A model generated the notes under the pieces. That model had not been told where the DNA came from. It saw only the letters and a program-made list of their open reading frames with translations, and made no database searches. This document shows positions 16,785-31,800 of a DNA stretch of 64,000 nt, piece after piece. This DNA is from Lichenostomus cassidix (lineage: Eukaryota; Chordata; Aves; Passeriformes; Meliphagidae): contig CM039184.1 of the NCBI GenBank assembly GCA_008360975.2, positions 47,811,797-47,875,796 of the forward strand. The letters run 5' to 3'. The translations under genes and the position numbers were made by a program. How positions within the stretch are numbered: position 1 is the stretch's first letter; each line of letters starts with the position of its first letter.

Positions 16785-19756
16785 GTTAGGTAAATTCTCA
16801 CTTCTTTTCCTTAAAGCCGATCAAACAAAACCATTTTGGAATTGCATTTGTGATAAAAAAAATTCACTCCCCCACACTTTGTACAGTTCTTTAATCTGAG
16901 AGCTCTGTCATGTAAATGTAAATGTATTAGCTAATTATTTCCCAAAAAAACATTAAAACAAAAGTAAACTAAGTAGTGGACCCACATCACCTCAAGTTTT
17001 TGACTATAAGACAGTTAAAGAAATAAAGCAGAAAAAATGTCAAATCTGTTAAAAACAAGTTGCAAATTATAACACATAAATTAAAATGTAACAGCTTGGA
17101 ATTACTTTTACTTTCCAACCTGGCAGGCTCAGTGAATCAGTACTTCATCCAACTGCACAACATGTAAACTTACAAGGTATTGCCAAAACCAGTCTGCCTG
17201 CCTTTTTGTAGTACTTCACCATCCAGGTCACTTTAAACAACGGAACTGGGTCCTCAGACTGGTCAACTGCAATGGACCCAAAAATATTCAAGTCCTAGCA
17301 TCTTGAATTTAACATATTGTGATGCTATAATCAATAATGTGACTGGGAGACAAGGAACTGAATTCCATCTTGGAATATAAACAAAAGGTGTGGATGTGTA
17401 TTTTTCTGACTCAAATAAGGATCAGAATTCAGATGAATTACTTCTCCAATGAATAAAAAACCATTTTTATAGGCTCTTGGAGTAGATGTCCTGTAAGAAT
17501 ATAAGCTCATGCCTCCTCCTGAAAATGATACAGGAAAACTTTGCTATTACTAACCTCGCAGGGAAAGTTCTGCCCTGCCAAATGCACACTGACACTACTC
17601 ATTCATCAGTAACTCCAGCATGCAAACCACTAGGATCACATTGGCTGTCTTCGCTAACCTCTGCAGGAACAACATTTTCCTAGTTTTACTTCTCTTCAGG
17701 TTTTTAAGATTTCTGAAATAACTGGTTTATTAATATGTTGATTCAAATTCAAAATCCATATAAATATTCTAGGGAGAAGAAAACATGTTATGCGTTACCA
17801 GATTCCAGTGCTCTTCATGAATAAGACTAATATCAGGAGAGTGCACACAGAGATGAGATGAATTTTACATAGAAGGGCAAGGAGAAAGGTAAATTATTTG
17901 TAACGTGCTAAAATATGCCTTATTTATTTGATATGGGAGACTTCCAAATTACCTTTTAACTGCATTTTAAATCATCAGGCTTAAATATACTGACTAGTTC
18001 TACAATAGGAGAAAACCAGATAAAGTAGGCCTTCCTCTGAATTAGCCATAATAAGGTAATATGCTATAAAGAAGCCACCAGTGAATAGGGATTATGGAAA
18101 AGGGTACCCAGGAGATCCTTTCACCCACAATTACTGTATTTGAAGCCCCATCTGTAACTTAACTCTGGAATGTTTTTCTGCTTACAATGACCAGCATGCA
18201 AAGTGCTTTGCAGTTGTCAAAAAGGCATGTTATTTTAAATTCTTATAGTTCACTGGTAAGTGACACCTAGTATGAAAAAAAATATTCTAAGATGCTTTTA
18301 GTCAAATCTGGACAAATTGGTCTCCACAATTATTTGCTGCAATGCTTATAATATAATCTTAGATTGATTTTTGAAGACTTGTGTTTCATATCAGCATTTC
18401 TTCTTTTAGCAAGTCAGTCATTACTCCGCAACTGAGTTACTAGGATGGTCTTATTACCACCTCTCACCCATGAGTAAATCTTATTTTACATTAAAGTGCA
18501 TAAAGAATTTTCCTCAGTGCTATTTAAATACAGTTATTTTACTTATATTTCAACTTGCAAGTTAAGTATTCATGGCCTTATTAATAAAGGCTGGGTTTTA
18601 AAGAATCTGGTACAACTTGAGTACCTGCTGCAGAAAGCCTTGAGACAATTGTACACAGTTCTAGAATTTCACATTTCAAAGTCATAAACTAATCACTTAT
18701 CTCAGGATTGTTAAGGACCACTGATAGAATTACTCTTTCCTGAACAAATATGGTCAAGTTATTCAAAAAAGCAGAGTAAGTGGTTTTGAATTCAGATAAT
18801 ATCTAAAGGTAAATAAATTAAAAATACAATGTATTCATTTAATTATAAATAGATCTTTTTTTACTATTATATATTCCAGCTACATCTCTTGCATCTTCTA
18901 GCAAAGACCGTATCTGGCAATAGAGTCTATTAAAATATAAAAAGCCAAAAATGCCAGGTAACTTTTAATAAGAACTATCATAAATATCTCCCAGATTACA
19001 TCTGAAGATACTTACAAATAAGAAAACAAGTGTCAAAGTAGGGAAAAAAACAAGCAAAATTTAAAGAGAGGAAGTGCACCGAAATTTGTACGCAGTAATT
19101 TTTCACAGTAACTTAATGTACTCTGGCTAAACCCATACAGCTGGCTCCTCTGAAGTGAAAAACCTTGTTTTCCTGAAGTGCAGTTGGTAATTGTTATGGT
19201 GGCAAAAAGGTTTCCAGGTCATGGTACTTGAGATAAGGCCAGCGCCCATTTGAAAGAATTTATCTCATAGAAAAGAAAAACTGTGAAATAATCACACAGT
19301 TGAAATACTACAATTTAAGGTTGGCAGGTTCCACTGGAACAAACTCTTCCTAGCTAGTCTTAATATCTCCCAAGAACCTTTAATGATATCTTGAAAGAAA
19401 CTAAAGAAGTGCAAACTGACTGCAAAGGGACACAAATGGAAAACTGTGTTGTATAGTTTCAGGCAGCTGTATTTGCCTAACTAAACCTCAAGTTCTGAAT
19501 CGCAGTAAATATACTTGGACAGACTCTCCTGTGGAATTTAACTCAAGTAGCTTTTTGAAACTGATTTTGCCATGGAAATTTTTGTCTGCGAGTCTAGCGC
19601 TCTTCCAGAAACAGAAGCAGTGCTAGCAGTCCAGGAAGCCTACAGCAAAGGAAGCGAGGTATGGTGCTGAGGTCACTGCAATTTCAGAAGCTTTGCAGCC
19701 CTTTATGTGACTTCTTTCCACAAGAGTAGCAACCTGAAGATCTCTCCTGTTCCAGT

Positions 19757-19801
19757 CTACAGTATCTCCAAATCCACATGACGAACATCAGGATTTCGTT
19801 G
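19757..19801 (-). CDS. SLC30A9: SLC30A9 exon 18 (terminal coding)
   Basis: Acceptor TTTTGTTTCAG, then QRNPDVRHVDLEIL and the stop TAG at 19759-19757. It is the conserved end of ZnT9. The intron towards exon 17 (19802-21126) is AT-rich with no recognisable feature. Confidence 0.93.
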   Translation of the reverse strand, partial: QRNPDVRHVDLEIL

Positions 19802-22800
19802 CTGAAACAAAATTTAAAAACAATGTATTGAAAATATTAAAATACATCTTTTCACATGGTTACAAGTAATGTATTTCTGGTATGATGTTGTCCACTAGAT
19901 AACAAATCCCCTTTCTGGGTAACATATAGACTATTCTAAAATGAGGCTTCAACAAACATCATCCATATTATACGGCATTTTTTGAAGGCTAAGTCATCTT
20001 TTTCTTTGAAAAATATTTTTCAACATCGCAGATAAATTAGTTCTTATGCTTTATAAGGTACGGAGGAGCTCTCAATTTTAAAAGGCAGTAGAGTTTAATA
20101 TTAAACACCTCAGATACACATGTATATACATATCTCACTTTCTTAAAGTTTTAACAGATACTTTCCTGAATAATGGATGAGATTGCTGAAATAATATGTT
20201 CTATGCTGCTGGAGCTATTTATAAAGATTCAGCATACTGTTTCTATTAAGAAATATGCATTTTTCTGACATTGTAGAAATATCACTATCACATAGATTGC
20301 ATAATCCATGAGAAAGCCATGACTTCAAAGTCATCCAGCATGCTACACTACCATGTAAAACTATTATATCTAGTAAAGCCTATTCAACACCAACACGACC
20401 ACTGAAACTCCTGCCTATACCAAAAACTAGTATCCATGTTTATAAAAAAATTAGACCTGATTCTGCTTCTCAAAAGGCATGAAGAACTGGTTCTGCTGGT
20501 GCACTAATCTGGCAGTCAGTATACTTGTAATTCTGAATTCACGCCAGAAAGGTAAGATTGACAGACACAATATACTTATAAAATTAAAAACGGAAACAAC
20601 CTTGTCTTGCATCAGCCAGAGGATATTTAAATTTCAGAATGGAAAAAAAATAATCATAAGAAAACTGAGAGGCTTTTGTAAAGGAAAATAAACCCTGTAC
20701 TGTTTCAACAAGAGCAAAAGATGTCGAGTAGTGGACCCATCACACAGAAATATTCGATACAATGCTAACAACCAGATTAAAAAAAATTTGCTTTTTTACA
20801 GCCAAAACAGAATTCAACAGCCTATAAATAATTTGACATTCCGAGAATATAGTAACAAAGACACAATCAGGTCTATTTAATGAAAATTTGTTCTATGTTG
20901 GTATAAAATGGAACAAAATATGTAACAAATGGATCACTGGAAAAGTAAGGATTTGCTGGTGGTCAGAACTTAGTTAATAATACTATAAACAAGAAAATCG
21001 GTGTTCCTAGTATCAACCTTTTTCCCTCTCTCATATTTACAAATGAAATTCCACAAATTAGATACAGTCATATTGTCTAAAATATATCACAGAATAAACA
21101 CCCACTAATAAGTAGTTAAAATTTACCTTCAGGTCTTTCTCAAGTCTGTCTACTTCAGCTCCCAGAATGTCAATGATATTCTCACCATGCTTAAGCATAA
21201 AGGCTTCTAATTCTTCAAGGGTTTTCACTTGCTGAATTTCCTAGGAAGAAATTAAATATAAGAGATTGAGATGAGGAAAAGAAAATAAAGGAATAACACT
21301 CCAGAGGGTCTTGACATATTTCAAGAGGGAAGAAAAAAAACCCTAAACAAAACACTTCAGCTTTTGCCATTTACTCTCAAAACATCATCTGTTCTTATGT
21401 CTCAAAGACACAGAAGAGTAGCATCTATTCGATGAAAACAGCTGGCTCTATCATTACACCTGCATTTGATACAAATCCTCCTATCTTTAATTGATTTCCT
21501 CCTTAACTTTCCACATAAGTTTAGAGAATTTCATTCACTTTCTAGAAGTTTCTAAGGTATTCCTCACAGCAAGGCAGAGCAGGGCACCCCTATGTATACC
21601 TTCCCCATTTTCAAACATTCTTGCTATTCCATTACACTGCCTACTCTGGGCATCACATAACTCATCTGAAAAATCTACAAGGGATTACTACAAATGCTGC
21701 TGTAAATATGACTCCTCCACAGTATCAGAAACTTGAAGACAGTTGACAGGAATTCACACTAGGAGACCAACAGGACATGCAACTGAAGGAATGAGATTAA
21801 GGAAGACAGGATGTTATACTCCACCTTCCAAAAAACCACAGACATCAGCAGCACCAAAGCAGGTACTACAGTATTGCCATAGAATCACACAATGGTTTGG
21901 CTTGGAAAAGGCCTTAAAGATCATCTAGTTGCTCCCCCGTTGTCATGGGCAGGGACCTTTTCTGCCACACCAGGTTGCTCAGGACCCCATCCAACCTGGC
22001 CTTAAACACCTCAAAGGATGGGACATCCACAACGTCTCAGGGCAACCTGTTACACTGTCTCACCACGCTCACAGTAAACAATCTTATATCTAATTGATTC
22101 CTATCACCTATCAGTTTAAAGCCATGAGTTTTCCTTAGAGCTCTCACACCAAGCTGTCCAGAAGCCATTTGCCCTATAGTTTAGCTTAGCTGCATGATGT
22201 TTAGGAAAAGCAGGTTATTGCAAACAGACACAGAAACTATGAAATAGCTAATTCTTCTTGTGTATAAAACTACATGACCATCAACTTCTTTCCCCTTCTT
22301 ATTACTCTAAAATGGAAGACGAATAATGTAATCGAGCAAGCTTAAAAAATATCTCAACCACAATAGCTCATGACTTCGATCACAGCAAGTCTAACAAGAA
22401 AAACAAATGTAATCTGAATGACAGCATTTCAACAAATATTTCACAACTGTAAAAAGAATAATGTTGACAGCAGTGCTAGTTGAATGAGGTGCTTATTTGA
22501 AAAAGTATAGATCAAAAGGCAAGCACAATGTCTGCCTTTGACTTTGGATGGCTGAATCCTACAGAAAGGAGCAATTCTTCAATGTGGTTTTATAGCTAAC
22601 ATCAGGTTACCACATGAAGCAACAATGACCTGTGTAAGAAACGGCTGCCAACCTAGAAGCAATCAGGAAGATTTTTCCTAACAAAACTGGAAGGCTACTG
22701 AAGGTAGTCCTATTGCCAAAGGGAATAGCAGGTAAAGAATAAAAGACGACTATGGACTAAACAACTGCAACAGCAAAGCAACTGGCAATACAAAACCAGG

Positions 22801-25800
22801 CAAACTGGCAGTGCCTCAGCAGTACAAGGCTGACAGCACTCTTCCTCTCAAAAATGTATTAAATTGAAATCCTGCAGATGAACAGATCAGAGACTGCACT
22901 ACACATACAAATAAATAATTCTTACTTTGACATTAACGTGTTTTTAAAACGGGGATACTGACTAATGGTTTAAAAAATTGCAAAGTAAAATTTAAAGGTA
23001 AACTCTGATAACTTCCACATAGTGTTTAATGGACAAACATAAAATGCAGACATCTGACATACAGACGAGTATTTTATTTTGAAAGGGTAGAGAAGAAAGA
23101 AATCTTGTACACAAGCAAATGTACATAAGCAAGGTACCAGAGAAACCTAGTATGTAAGCAAAATGTTTTGCTCACTTAAAACTCTCCTTTTAATTTAGAT
23201 AAATAATAATTTTCTTCATACTTCAGCCATATAGAATACAGCAGAGAACAGTTGTGCATTTTTATATTGAAAAAAGGGATTAAGAAAAGCTATGCTGAAC
23301 TATACTAAAAGCAGGGACTGACACTTAATGGTTAATTTTTAAATACCTTTGAAATGTTAAATCATGTGATGAAAGCAATACATATTCACATCGAATGTGA
23401 ACAGCTGGACCTGTAAACCCTAACACTGCATCATCAACACCCAGCACAAATGGCTCTGCCAAAACAGATGCCTATTTGCAGGTGACAAGCTTCTAGTTTT
23501 AACTACAGATCTTGTAATTCAATAAATGTATTGGAAGAATTATATTCTCATCAAAAGTTTTTTTACAGATCTGTATTTTTTAACAAAACAATCACAGAAT
23601 ATTCTGAGTTGGAAGGGACCCACAAGGGTCAGAGTCCAACACTTAGGTGAATGGCCTGTGCAGGGAGCTAACCCACAACCTTGGCAAAATTAGCACCCAG
23701 CTCTGACCAACTGAGCCAATCTCAAGGGTAATAAGTTAAAAAAAAAAAAACCTGCCTTCCTCCTACTCAGGCCAAAAGCAGCTCTTTTTCAGCAGCACAT
23801 AACGCTATTCTCTGTAAGTACTTTTAAAACACTGGGCAAAGTAAGAACATCTGCAACCCTTCAAATGAAGAAGTGAAATGTATCTCACATACTTCCAAGT
23901 CTTGGTTTTAGACATACTTGAAATTGGAAAGTAAATATCAAATACTGGAGGTTACAAACACAATTTTTAAACATACTTGTAGTAGCTGTTCAATATCTTG
24001 TTTTTCCAGGTAAGACCGAGTAACAACACGTCCATCAAAGTCTACTTCTGCCTTGAATCTCACTTTGCTCATTCCCATGTCTGTGGCTTTAACATCATGA
24101 ATTGCTCTGAAACACATATTTTTAAAGAAAATATAAAACAACACAGAATAAACCACTAGCTACTTTGACTTCTCGCATTAACCACACTGTCACCACAAAA
24201 TGATCCAGTAATTTTAAAAGGTCACTGTCTTTGACAAAATATCCTCATTTTGCCCACCGACACTTCCATTAAATACTGATTTAACTGATTTAACACTTCC
24301 TCAGGTTTCTGCAACACCAACACATCTATAAATCAGTGCAATAAAAGACAAACTACTAGAAGCATCACAGATTTAGAACTAGACTAACAGTATATTAAAA
24401 AAATGCCACAATTAAAAATGTGACAACTTCCTTATTCTGTGTTAAACTTTTAACTTATTTTCTACTGCAGAGAAGTTTTTGACACTGTTTTGACACTATT
24501 TTGCAATCTTTAAGTACCTTCAATTCTGAGGAAAGGAACAATAATCTATTGTTAATTACTGAAAGGAGACATTGCAATTACAAAAGTGTCCTTTCCTACA
24601 GTTGGTAAAGGCATGACCTTCTGGAGAATTTTCAAAAACACATTTGACATAAGAAGTAGTCATGGATATCGTGTTTGGAACTAATTTTTGATCCTTCAGA
24701 ACTATTAATTACAGCTTATCAAAATACACCTGTTCGTAAATGCTGAAAATATATATTTATTTAAAGGCTCCTAATAAACACTAGAACATGAAAGCTCTAA
24801 TGTTTATATTTTAGTCCTTTGAAAAATTCTGACTTTCTGTAGCAGTTTTGTTCCAGTTTGTTAGAGGAATTCTAATGTTTGAATATAGGTACTAAACAAC
24901 AAGCTTTTAATTTTTCTTGGATAAGAAGCAAACTCAGGATGAAGACATATTGGGATGCATCTCAAAAGTGAAATAAACACAAAATACTCAATTTTTTACC
25001 TAATTATATTAACAAAAACTCAGCTTATCTTTAAAGTCAGAAGAATTTAAAATCACCACTGCAAAGTAAGTTTCCACATTTTTCCATCAAGGTCAGAAAA
25101 AATACGCGGAGACTAAAATATGGGACACAAATCACAAAAGTTTCACATTTTTTAAATTCTTGCTTCTGACATTTTCCAAGTAAAACATGTATAAAATATT
25201 TCAAAGACTTTTAGTTTTATTAAAAGAAAAATGCAATCTTGACAATTTGACAAATTCTAACACAAAATTTAGATTTAGCAATGCAGCTCATTTGATGGAA
25301 AGTACCAAACTTTACCTCCATCTATTTCACTAAGTTGTTCAATTTCACTGAATCTGTACATTTCGCATGCCTTTTGTCTTAAGCAAATTTACTTCTCTCA
25401 ACTAGAAACACTTCTTTGCATCTGAATATTTATAAATCAGAAATAACTTCACAGGCAGTGCAGAAAGAAAGCAGAAGGCATGTATTTTGGAAGGAGCCTG
25501 CTAGAATGAACAGCCAAAAAAGAACAGGAGATAGAAACTTTAAGATGAACAATCACAGGAAATTTTTACAGAATACTTTTGTAATACTCAGGGTGGAAGA
25601 GAGGGAATCCTATTAAAAAAAAGAAACAGAACATGAACTAAATATAGAGACACCAAAAAATACACCTTAGTAAATATTTAAGCAGTTTAAAAGAACTATC
25701 AGCTTACTGGTAGCAATAAAGACTTTCCAGTTCCATTCCAATTTACGCAACTATTCTGTGGGAAGGTATCAGATCAAAACAGCATTAATTGCAGTAAACT

Positions 25801-28800
25801 AGATGGCATCAAACTACGTCATCACAAAGAGGGTATTTAAGATAACAGATGCAGTTAATGAAAAGAATCTGGAGCCATGTGATTCAAAAATGTTGAAGAC
25901 ATCTAAAGTGCCTATCAGAGCTAAGCAAGAAGATAACAAGTGATATTTGAGATCCTCATTATGCAGCAGCCTGATAAAATTCAGTAAAATTATACATATT
26001 CTATAACTGGGAAGGAAAAAAGTCTACCTTATTGCATATGCACCTTAGTGCACATAATCTGTCCAGGAAAGATAAGACAGTAAGTCAAGAGGAGAAAAAT
26101 CACTAATCATTCAAAAATACAAATGTGTATGCTAATGCTTAAGCTACAAACCTTCCTTATGGAAGCTTCTGGGTGATTAGTAGACACCAACAATTCCAAC
26201 TAGAGAAAAGAGCAAGTTTCACATTGATGAAAAATTTGTCAGAGAACATCAGGTTACGAGTTTTGAGCAATCGGTTGTAATACTTTTGTTTTTCGTCCAA
26301 CTCAGAATGACAGATTTTCCAGCACAACAGAAGCACAACTACCCAAAAGCTGTTTAAATGAAGTAAAATTAAAGATGAAACTGTCATTAAGAATAGCTTA
26401 TACCTAGGAATCTGTGATTAAATTCCACAGAAACAGAATCAGGACAGAGTCTATACCACATCACGTATTTTATTTCACAGTTACGAAAGGTTAATCTCCC
26501 ACAGTTCAGTTAAGCTGAACACAAGAATGATTTAGGCACCAAAGGTGTCAATAAGAGTTAAGAATGGAGTGTTTATATAGTAAAAATAAAATCAAATCAT
26601 TTTCCAGCTGAGAACAACTCTGAAAGCCCATCAAGGATCACAAGCTAAATAAGGGCTACAACTAGAAATTATCAAGAAAAATTAAAAGAAAGAGGAAATA
26701 GGGTTTTTTTCTTATTTCAGCCTTTGGTTTGTTTGTTTTCAGCTTTTCCCCCTGTACCTAGTTGTACAATTGTACCTAGTAACAAGCAAGGGTAATATAA
26801 GTTTATATCAGAGAGAACCAAGATTAAGACCAAGTGTCTTATCAGAAGAAGTTAACCAAGCTAGAGATAGTAGGCTTGTTATAAGAACTTAGTCAAAGAC
26901 AAAGTGGTCACTGAAAGAAATCAAAACTGATAACCTAATGGATCTAAGAAAGAGATACCTGAAGATCAAGTGCATACAGAAGATATGATAAATACCTAAA
27001 CATATTTCAGCTTCTAACCTCAAGAAAATAAAAACACATGTAGTTTCTCACAAAGTCTTTACCTCTTTTATTATTCATGACTTTTCAAATTAAGGTACCT
27101 CTTGTTTTTTAAAAAAACGTCTACAGCAACAAGAACATGAACTAAGTCTGCTCTGCTGAGAAGTTAGAACCACCAACAAAATAGAATACAACATAAAATG
27201 GTACTTGGCCTAGGGGAAAATTAATAATTTCAGCCTGAGACAAGCCAAAGTCACCTGTGCACTTTGGATAAAAGAACTACAGAAGTCATGTACAAATAAT
27301 CATTGTGAACTCACCTACTCTAACACAGCACTGTTGACACATACTTCACCATTCAGACTAATCCAGGGGAACCACAAATACTTAATTTAATTACTGACGT
27401 GAAAATTCTAACAGAATTCTATTCCAAACAGGAATCTTGCTAAGTTTCAGGAGTGATGGGCATGCTGTCCAGACCTCTTGCTTGGAACTGTGATGATGCA
27501 GCACTTAGTTTCTATCAAGTACTCTGGTATTAACGAATGGGCTAGGGGTTTTTTTCCTCTACAGCTCAAAAACTACTACAAATAAAAAAAGCCCTAAAAT
27601 ATTTCAGCTGATTTACACAGAAATACATTCCTAAATAAAGATTAAAAAGAAAACAAACAGAAGTTTGCTTCTAAAGTAAGGTTAATAGGGTTAAAGCTAA
27701 AATAGCTCATTGAAAAGTATTTAAGCAAGATTTTAGAATTACAATGAGCTATAAGTTTACTGCAAATTGCAGACTTGCAAAGAAGGAGAAATTAGCATTG
27801 AGTTAATTTTATAAGCATGCAACATGCAGAATCCATTACATCATAATACTACTGCAGCACTTCCCACCAACTGCTACATAATTCCACACACTGAATATTA
27901 ACAGCAACAGAATTTAAATACTTAACTGCTAATAAACTATTCAAGCAACATAACAGTATCATTTAAGTACTTGCATTTCATGCATTTGAAAACAGTTTTA
28001 AGTTTGTGATGGCTTTCTCATTAAGTCATTGTCAATTCCTGTAATTAATGTGACTGTTAGAATGTATCTGCAATGCTATTTCAGCTGTTGAACATCCGAG
28101 AGGTACAAGTATTCACTTACTGAAAGTTTTAGCATGGAAATAGAAGTTAGCAATAATAAAAATTCTAGAATCCCAATACAGAAGATTTCACACTAAAAAT
28201 TATCTTACCAGATTTCTCTCATTAAACATTATTTTCTTGCTTTTTGTTGTTCACAGTAGAGACTGAGGTGTAACAATTCTTACCTGACTACAGGATCACT
28301 TTCCAGTAACTCGGTGAGCCGCTGCAGTTGTTCAGGTTCAATGGATCGTCCCAGCAGGGCTTCGGTGTTAGTGTAGATTAGAAATGCTGACACAGTTCCT
28401 AACAGAGTTCCAACACCTAGAGACCCCACACTGTCATAATATGGGTTTCCTAAATGAGATATGTCAAATTAGTCTCACATAGCATTTCTAAAACATAGCA
28501 GAGAATTCCAATTTCACACTCAAAAGAGTGCATAGTTTTGAGGGATTTTCTGGGATTTGCTTTTTCGTGAGATTTTTTTGGTCGGTGAGGGTTTTTTCCA
28601 GTTGGTCTTTTTTTACTTTTTTTTTTTTAATTCAGTGGAATTTTTTTTTCTGCTGAGGAACATGATGAAACTGGAAGAAAACAAATTATCTTAAAATAAA
28701 GCCTTAAGTCCCTCCTGTGCCTTGACCACTACTGTCTCCTGCAGGACTAATAAAGGAGTAAACTCTTGTCTGTGTATGTGTTTCTATAGTAGTAAATATA

Positions 28801-31800
28801 AATTTATACACAAAGTTACATGCACCTAAACATAGGTAGCAGCACAAATGCTAGTGTTCTTTTATCAGTAACTCAAAAGTTTGCAAATATTAACCATTTC
28901 TGGAATACAGTACTTATATAATTTTCAAACACTTATCCATGTTCAGATCTGTAGAAATAATACTGTGCTTTTAAGTTCATGAAGGAAACCAGAAATGAAA
29001 TTTAAAAATTACTTCTATATAAAAATGAATCTTGCAATTAAGTCATTAGAAGCCACAAGAAATAAAATTCCAATACTTATTGTCTTAAAAAAATCAATAC
29101 TTAAAAAGGGATGAATAAGCAATCACCCCTCTTCAGAAAACTTAACTATGCACAAAGACACACTTTGAATCACTTGCCATACAGATCATCCTACCTTTAG
29201 TAAAAGGTAACTTAGCTTGGATGACAAAATAGTTCAAAAATCTGCTTACAGAGTACAAGCATCAGAAACAAAGAGCAGACGCATATTTAAGTCAGTCAAT
29301 ATGAACCAAATGCTCTGTGTTCATATCATGCACAGGAAGAAATCCACATTTGCTTGCCTCTGTGTAGAATTTTACCTGTTAAAGAAGTCAGACCCATGCA
29401 GGTAGCAGCTACAGCCACACTCAGAACTGCTGCAGCATCCTCCAGTAACACCACATTGGTACTAGGATCACGACTCTGCACAACTGCACACACAACAACA
29501 GAAAGTTATGTTGCTTTGAAAGCTTAGCTTTATTACATTATGCACAGTACTTAAACTATACTAACAATAGCAATTTAAAAGAATAATTTATGCAACTATA
29601 TAGGTGTGAACTGAATTGTTGCATATGCACACACTTCTGAAAGCATTCATACATACACAGAACAAGCCCAATTATGGAAGCTTCTCAAAAATGTCAGAAA
29701 AATTAAAAAGGGGCATTTACCCTGAAAAATACATGCACTTAGCCAAATATTTAAGTAGTGCACTTAAATCAACAGTTTTCACCTAATTTGTAAAATGTTA
29801 TTTGTTAGTAGAATAGAAAACAGATCAATAAAGAGAAAAAGGAAAACAGAAAATTGTTTCTATCAATATGCAAATACTAGTGAACAGATTGTGTTTTAAA
29901 TAACCACATGCCTTAGTGCTACAATACATACCATATTGATAAAATGAAAGACCCTTAGCTCGAGCACTCCTCCGAATTTCATTTATAGCAACAAGCAGGG
30001 TGGCTGAAACAATAAAGTTGTTGCTGTTGTTAGAGGCAAAAAGTCTTGTTTCCATTTTGAAAAGAGGGAACTTTTCTTTCTATTATAGCAACAGATAAGA
30101 AAGCTCTGATTATTGATACCTTGAAAATGACAAAGCATAGTTGCTTTCTTCCCTAATGCATGTCTCCCATACAAATCAGAACAGTTATATTCATTGATAG
30201 CCTCATACCAAAAAGGCATTTCACATCTACTTTCCAAATGATGTGTTTTTCAACTTCTTATCATATAGACAGGTAAGAAAAAAACTGCATGTTTCTTTTA
30301 GTTTGTTTATCAGTATTTGGAACAGAGCTCAAAACTTCACTGTGTAAGCAAGATCAGTTATTACTGTAATTACACTGTAATCTTAAAAGATTACAAATAC
30401 TTGAACAGAAACATGAAACTGCATACCTCCTTCAGATACCAATGATCCTGCTAAAATGCAGTATGCCTGTATGGGAAAAAAAGAATCAGTTATTACATTA
30501 TATGCATATTTCTACAGAACTCTTCACCACAGGCTATCCAAATGTCTCATTCCAGAACCTCAGTACCCAGTGTGCTGTGGAATTGTACCTAACCAGAAGG
30601 AAACCAACAATACTTGAATCATGCAATATATTCCAGAAAAGGAAAGAAGGACCTCTCGAGGGGGCATGAAAGGAAGATGCAGGTTTTAGAGAACAGCTCA
30701 TTTTGCTGCAAGATCAGATATACTTTAACAAGACTTCTTTCTTAATTAAGAATGTTTTTGAGTTGTGTTGGGATTCAAACTGACTTCAGAAGTGAATTTC
30801 AGACTATGCCATTATTTTTTATTAAGTCACTGGTGTTAAATACAATACCAAACAAGATTAGCTTACCCAGAGAAGAGATTCTACAGGATGAGGGTGGAGT
30901 AAACCTATGATCCCATGATACCAAGAAAGTCCTGCACCCATCATGAAAATGCCTACTCCACTAATCAGGGAGGCAATATAGCGCATATTTGTGAAACCAT
31001 ACCTAGATGAAAGCAAAGAAGATGATTTTAGGAACATAAGATGCTACATCTCTACAAACATATCTCAAAGTTTGCCATTGATTTTACATGTTTTAAATTA
31101 TCATATGACTTGGCATCTATTTAAGACAAAGCTGCTAAATCCAATCTAATCCAAAGGAAAAAAAAAACCTACTTGAAAAAGGATATCTAGTACATGCAAG
31201 GACATCAAACATAAATATATTTCTAACTTGATTTTAAAAAGCTGTATTAGCTCTTGTGCAAGACAGAGGATTTTACAACTAAAAAAAAAAAACAAAATCA
31301 ATCCAAACAACATCTGTGTCACTTAGACTTTAGTGAAATGCTACTTTGAAATGAGGACTCTAGTTTTGTGAGCAGCCACTCTACATAATCTACAATGCTA
31401 ATTTAAAGGGAATAAAATGTATACATCTTTCAGTAGTTCAACTAACTACAGATATTGAGCACTTGCAGTTTTTAAGTGCAGTGGAAGAATTAAACCAATA
31501 TTAGAAGTGTGTATTTATTCCTTTTTTTGGTTTTCACTCCTTCTACAAACAGTGCCATTCTTTTGGCTACATTAAGGAAGAAGGGAAAGAAGTGAAAGGG
31601 AAAAAGGAGATACAACGAATATTTGCACAAATGTAAGATTTAAATTTTTCAAATTTTAATGATGCTGTTAATGAAAAAAAGCATAACTAATTCTGTAAAT
31701 AAGACATATTTTTGAGTGCTTAAAGAACAAATGACTTGCCCAAGCATATGAAGAGTAAAACATGTCAACACTGAGAAAATATGGAGAGTACAGCTTACAA

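Larger units (their letters stand above)
15265..19756 (-). other. SLC30A9: Probable SLC30A9 3' UTR zone
   Basis: Non-coding, AT-rich sequence downstream of the SLC30A9 stop codon. Two strong poly(A) candidates on the - strand lie at 16779-16784 and 15265-15270, giving 3' UTRs of about 3.0 or 4.5 kb. No coding exon or repeat family is recognised here. Confidence 0.4.

Noticed and set aside
23640..23728. A functional tRNA-Ile gene
   Set aside because: The head resembles tRNA-Ile, but the acceptor stem and B box are degenerate and it runs straight into a CR1 tail, so it is a SINE.
29476..29483. Exon 14 of SLC30A9 starting at AGTCGTGAT (29475)
   Set aside because: With the exon 13 phase this gives an immediate stop. 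The upstream AG gives YQYVVQSRD, matching the family.
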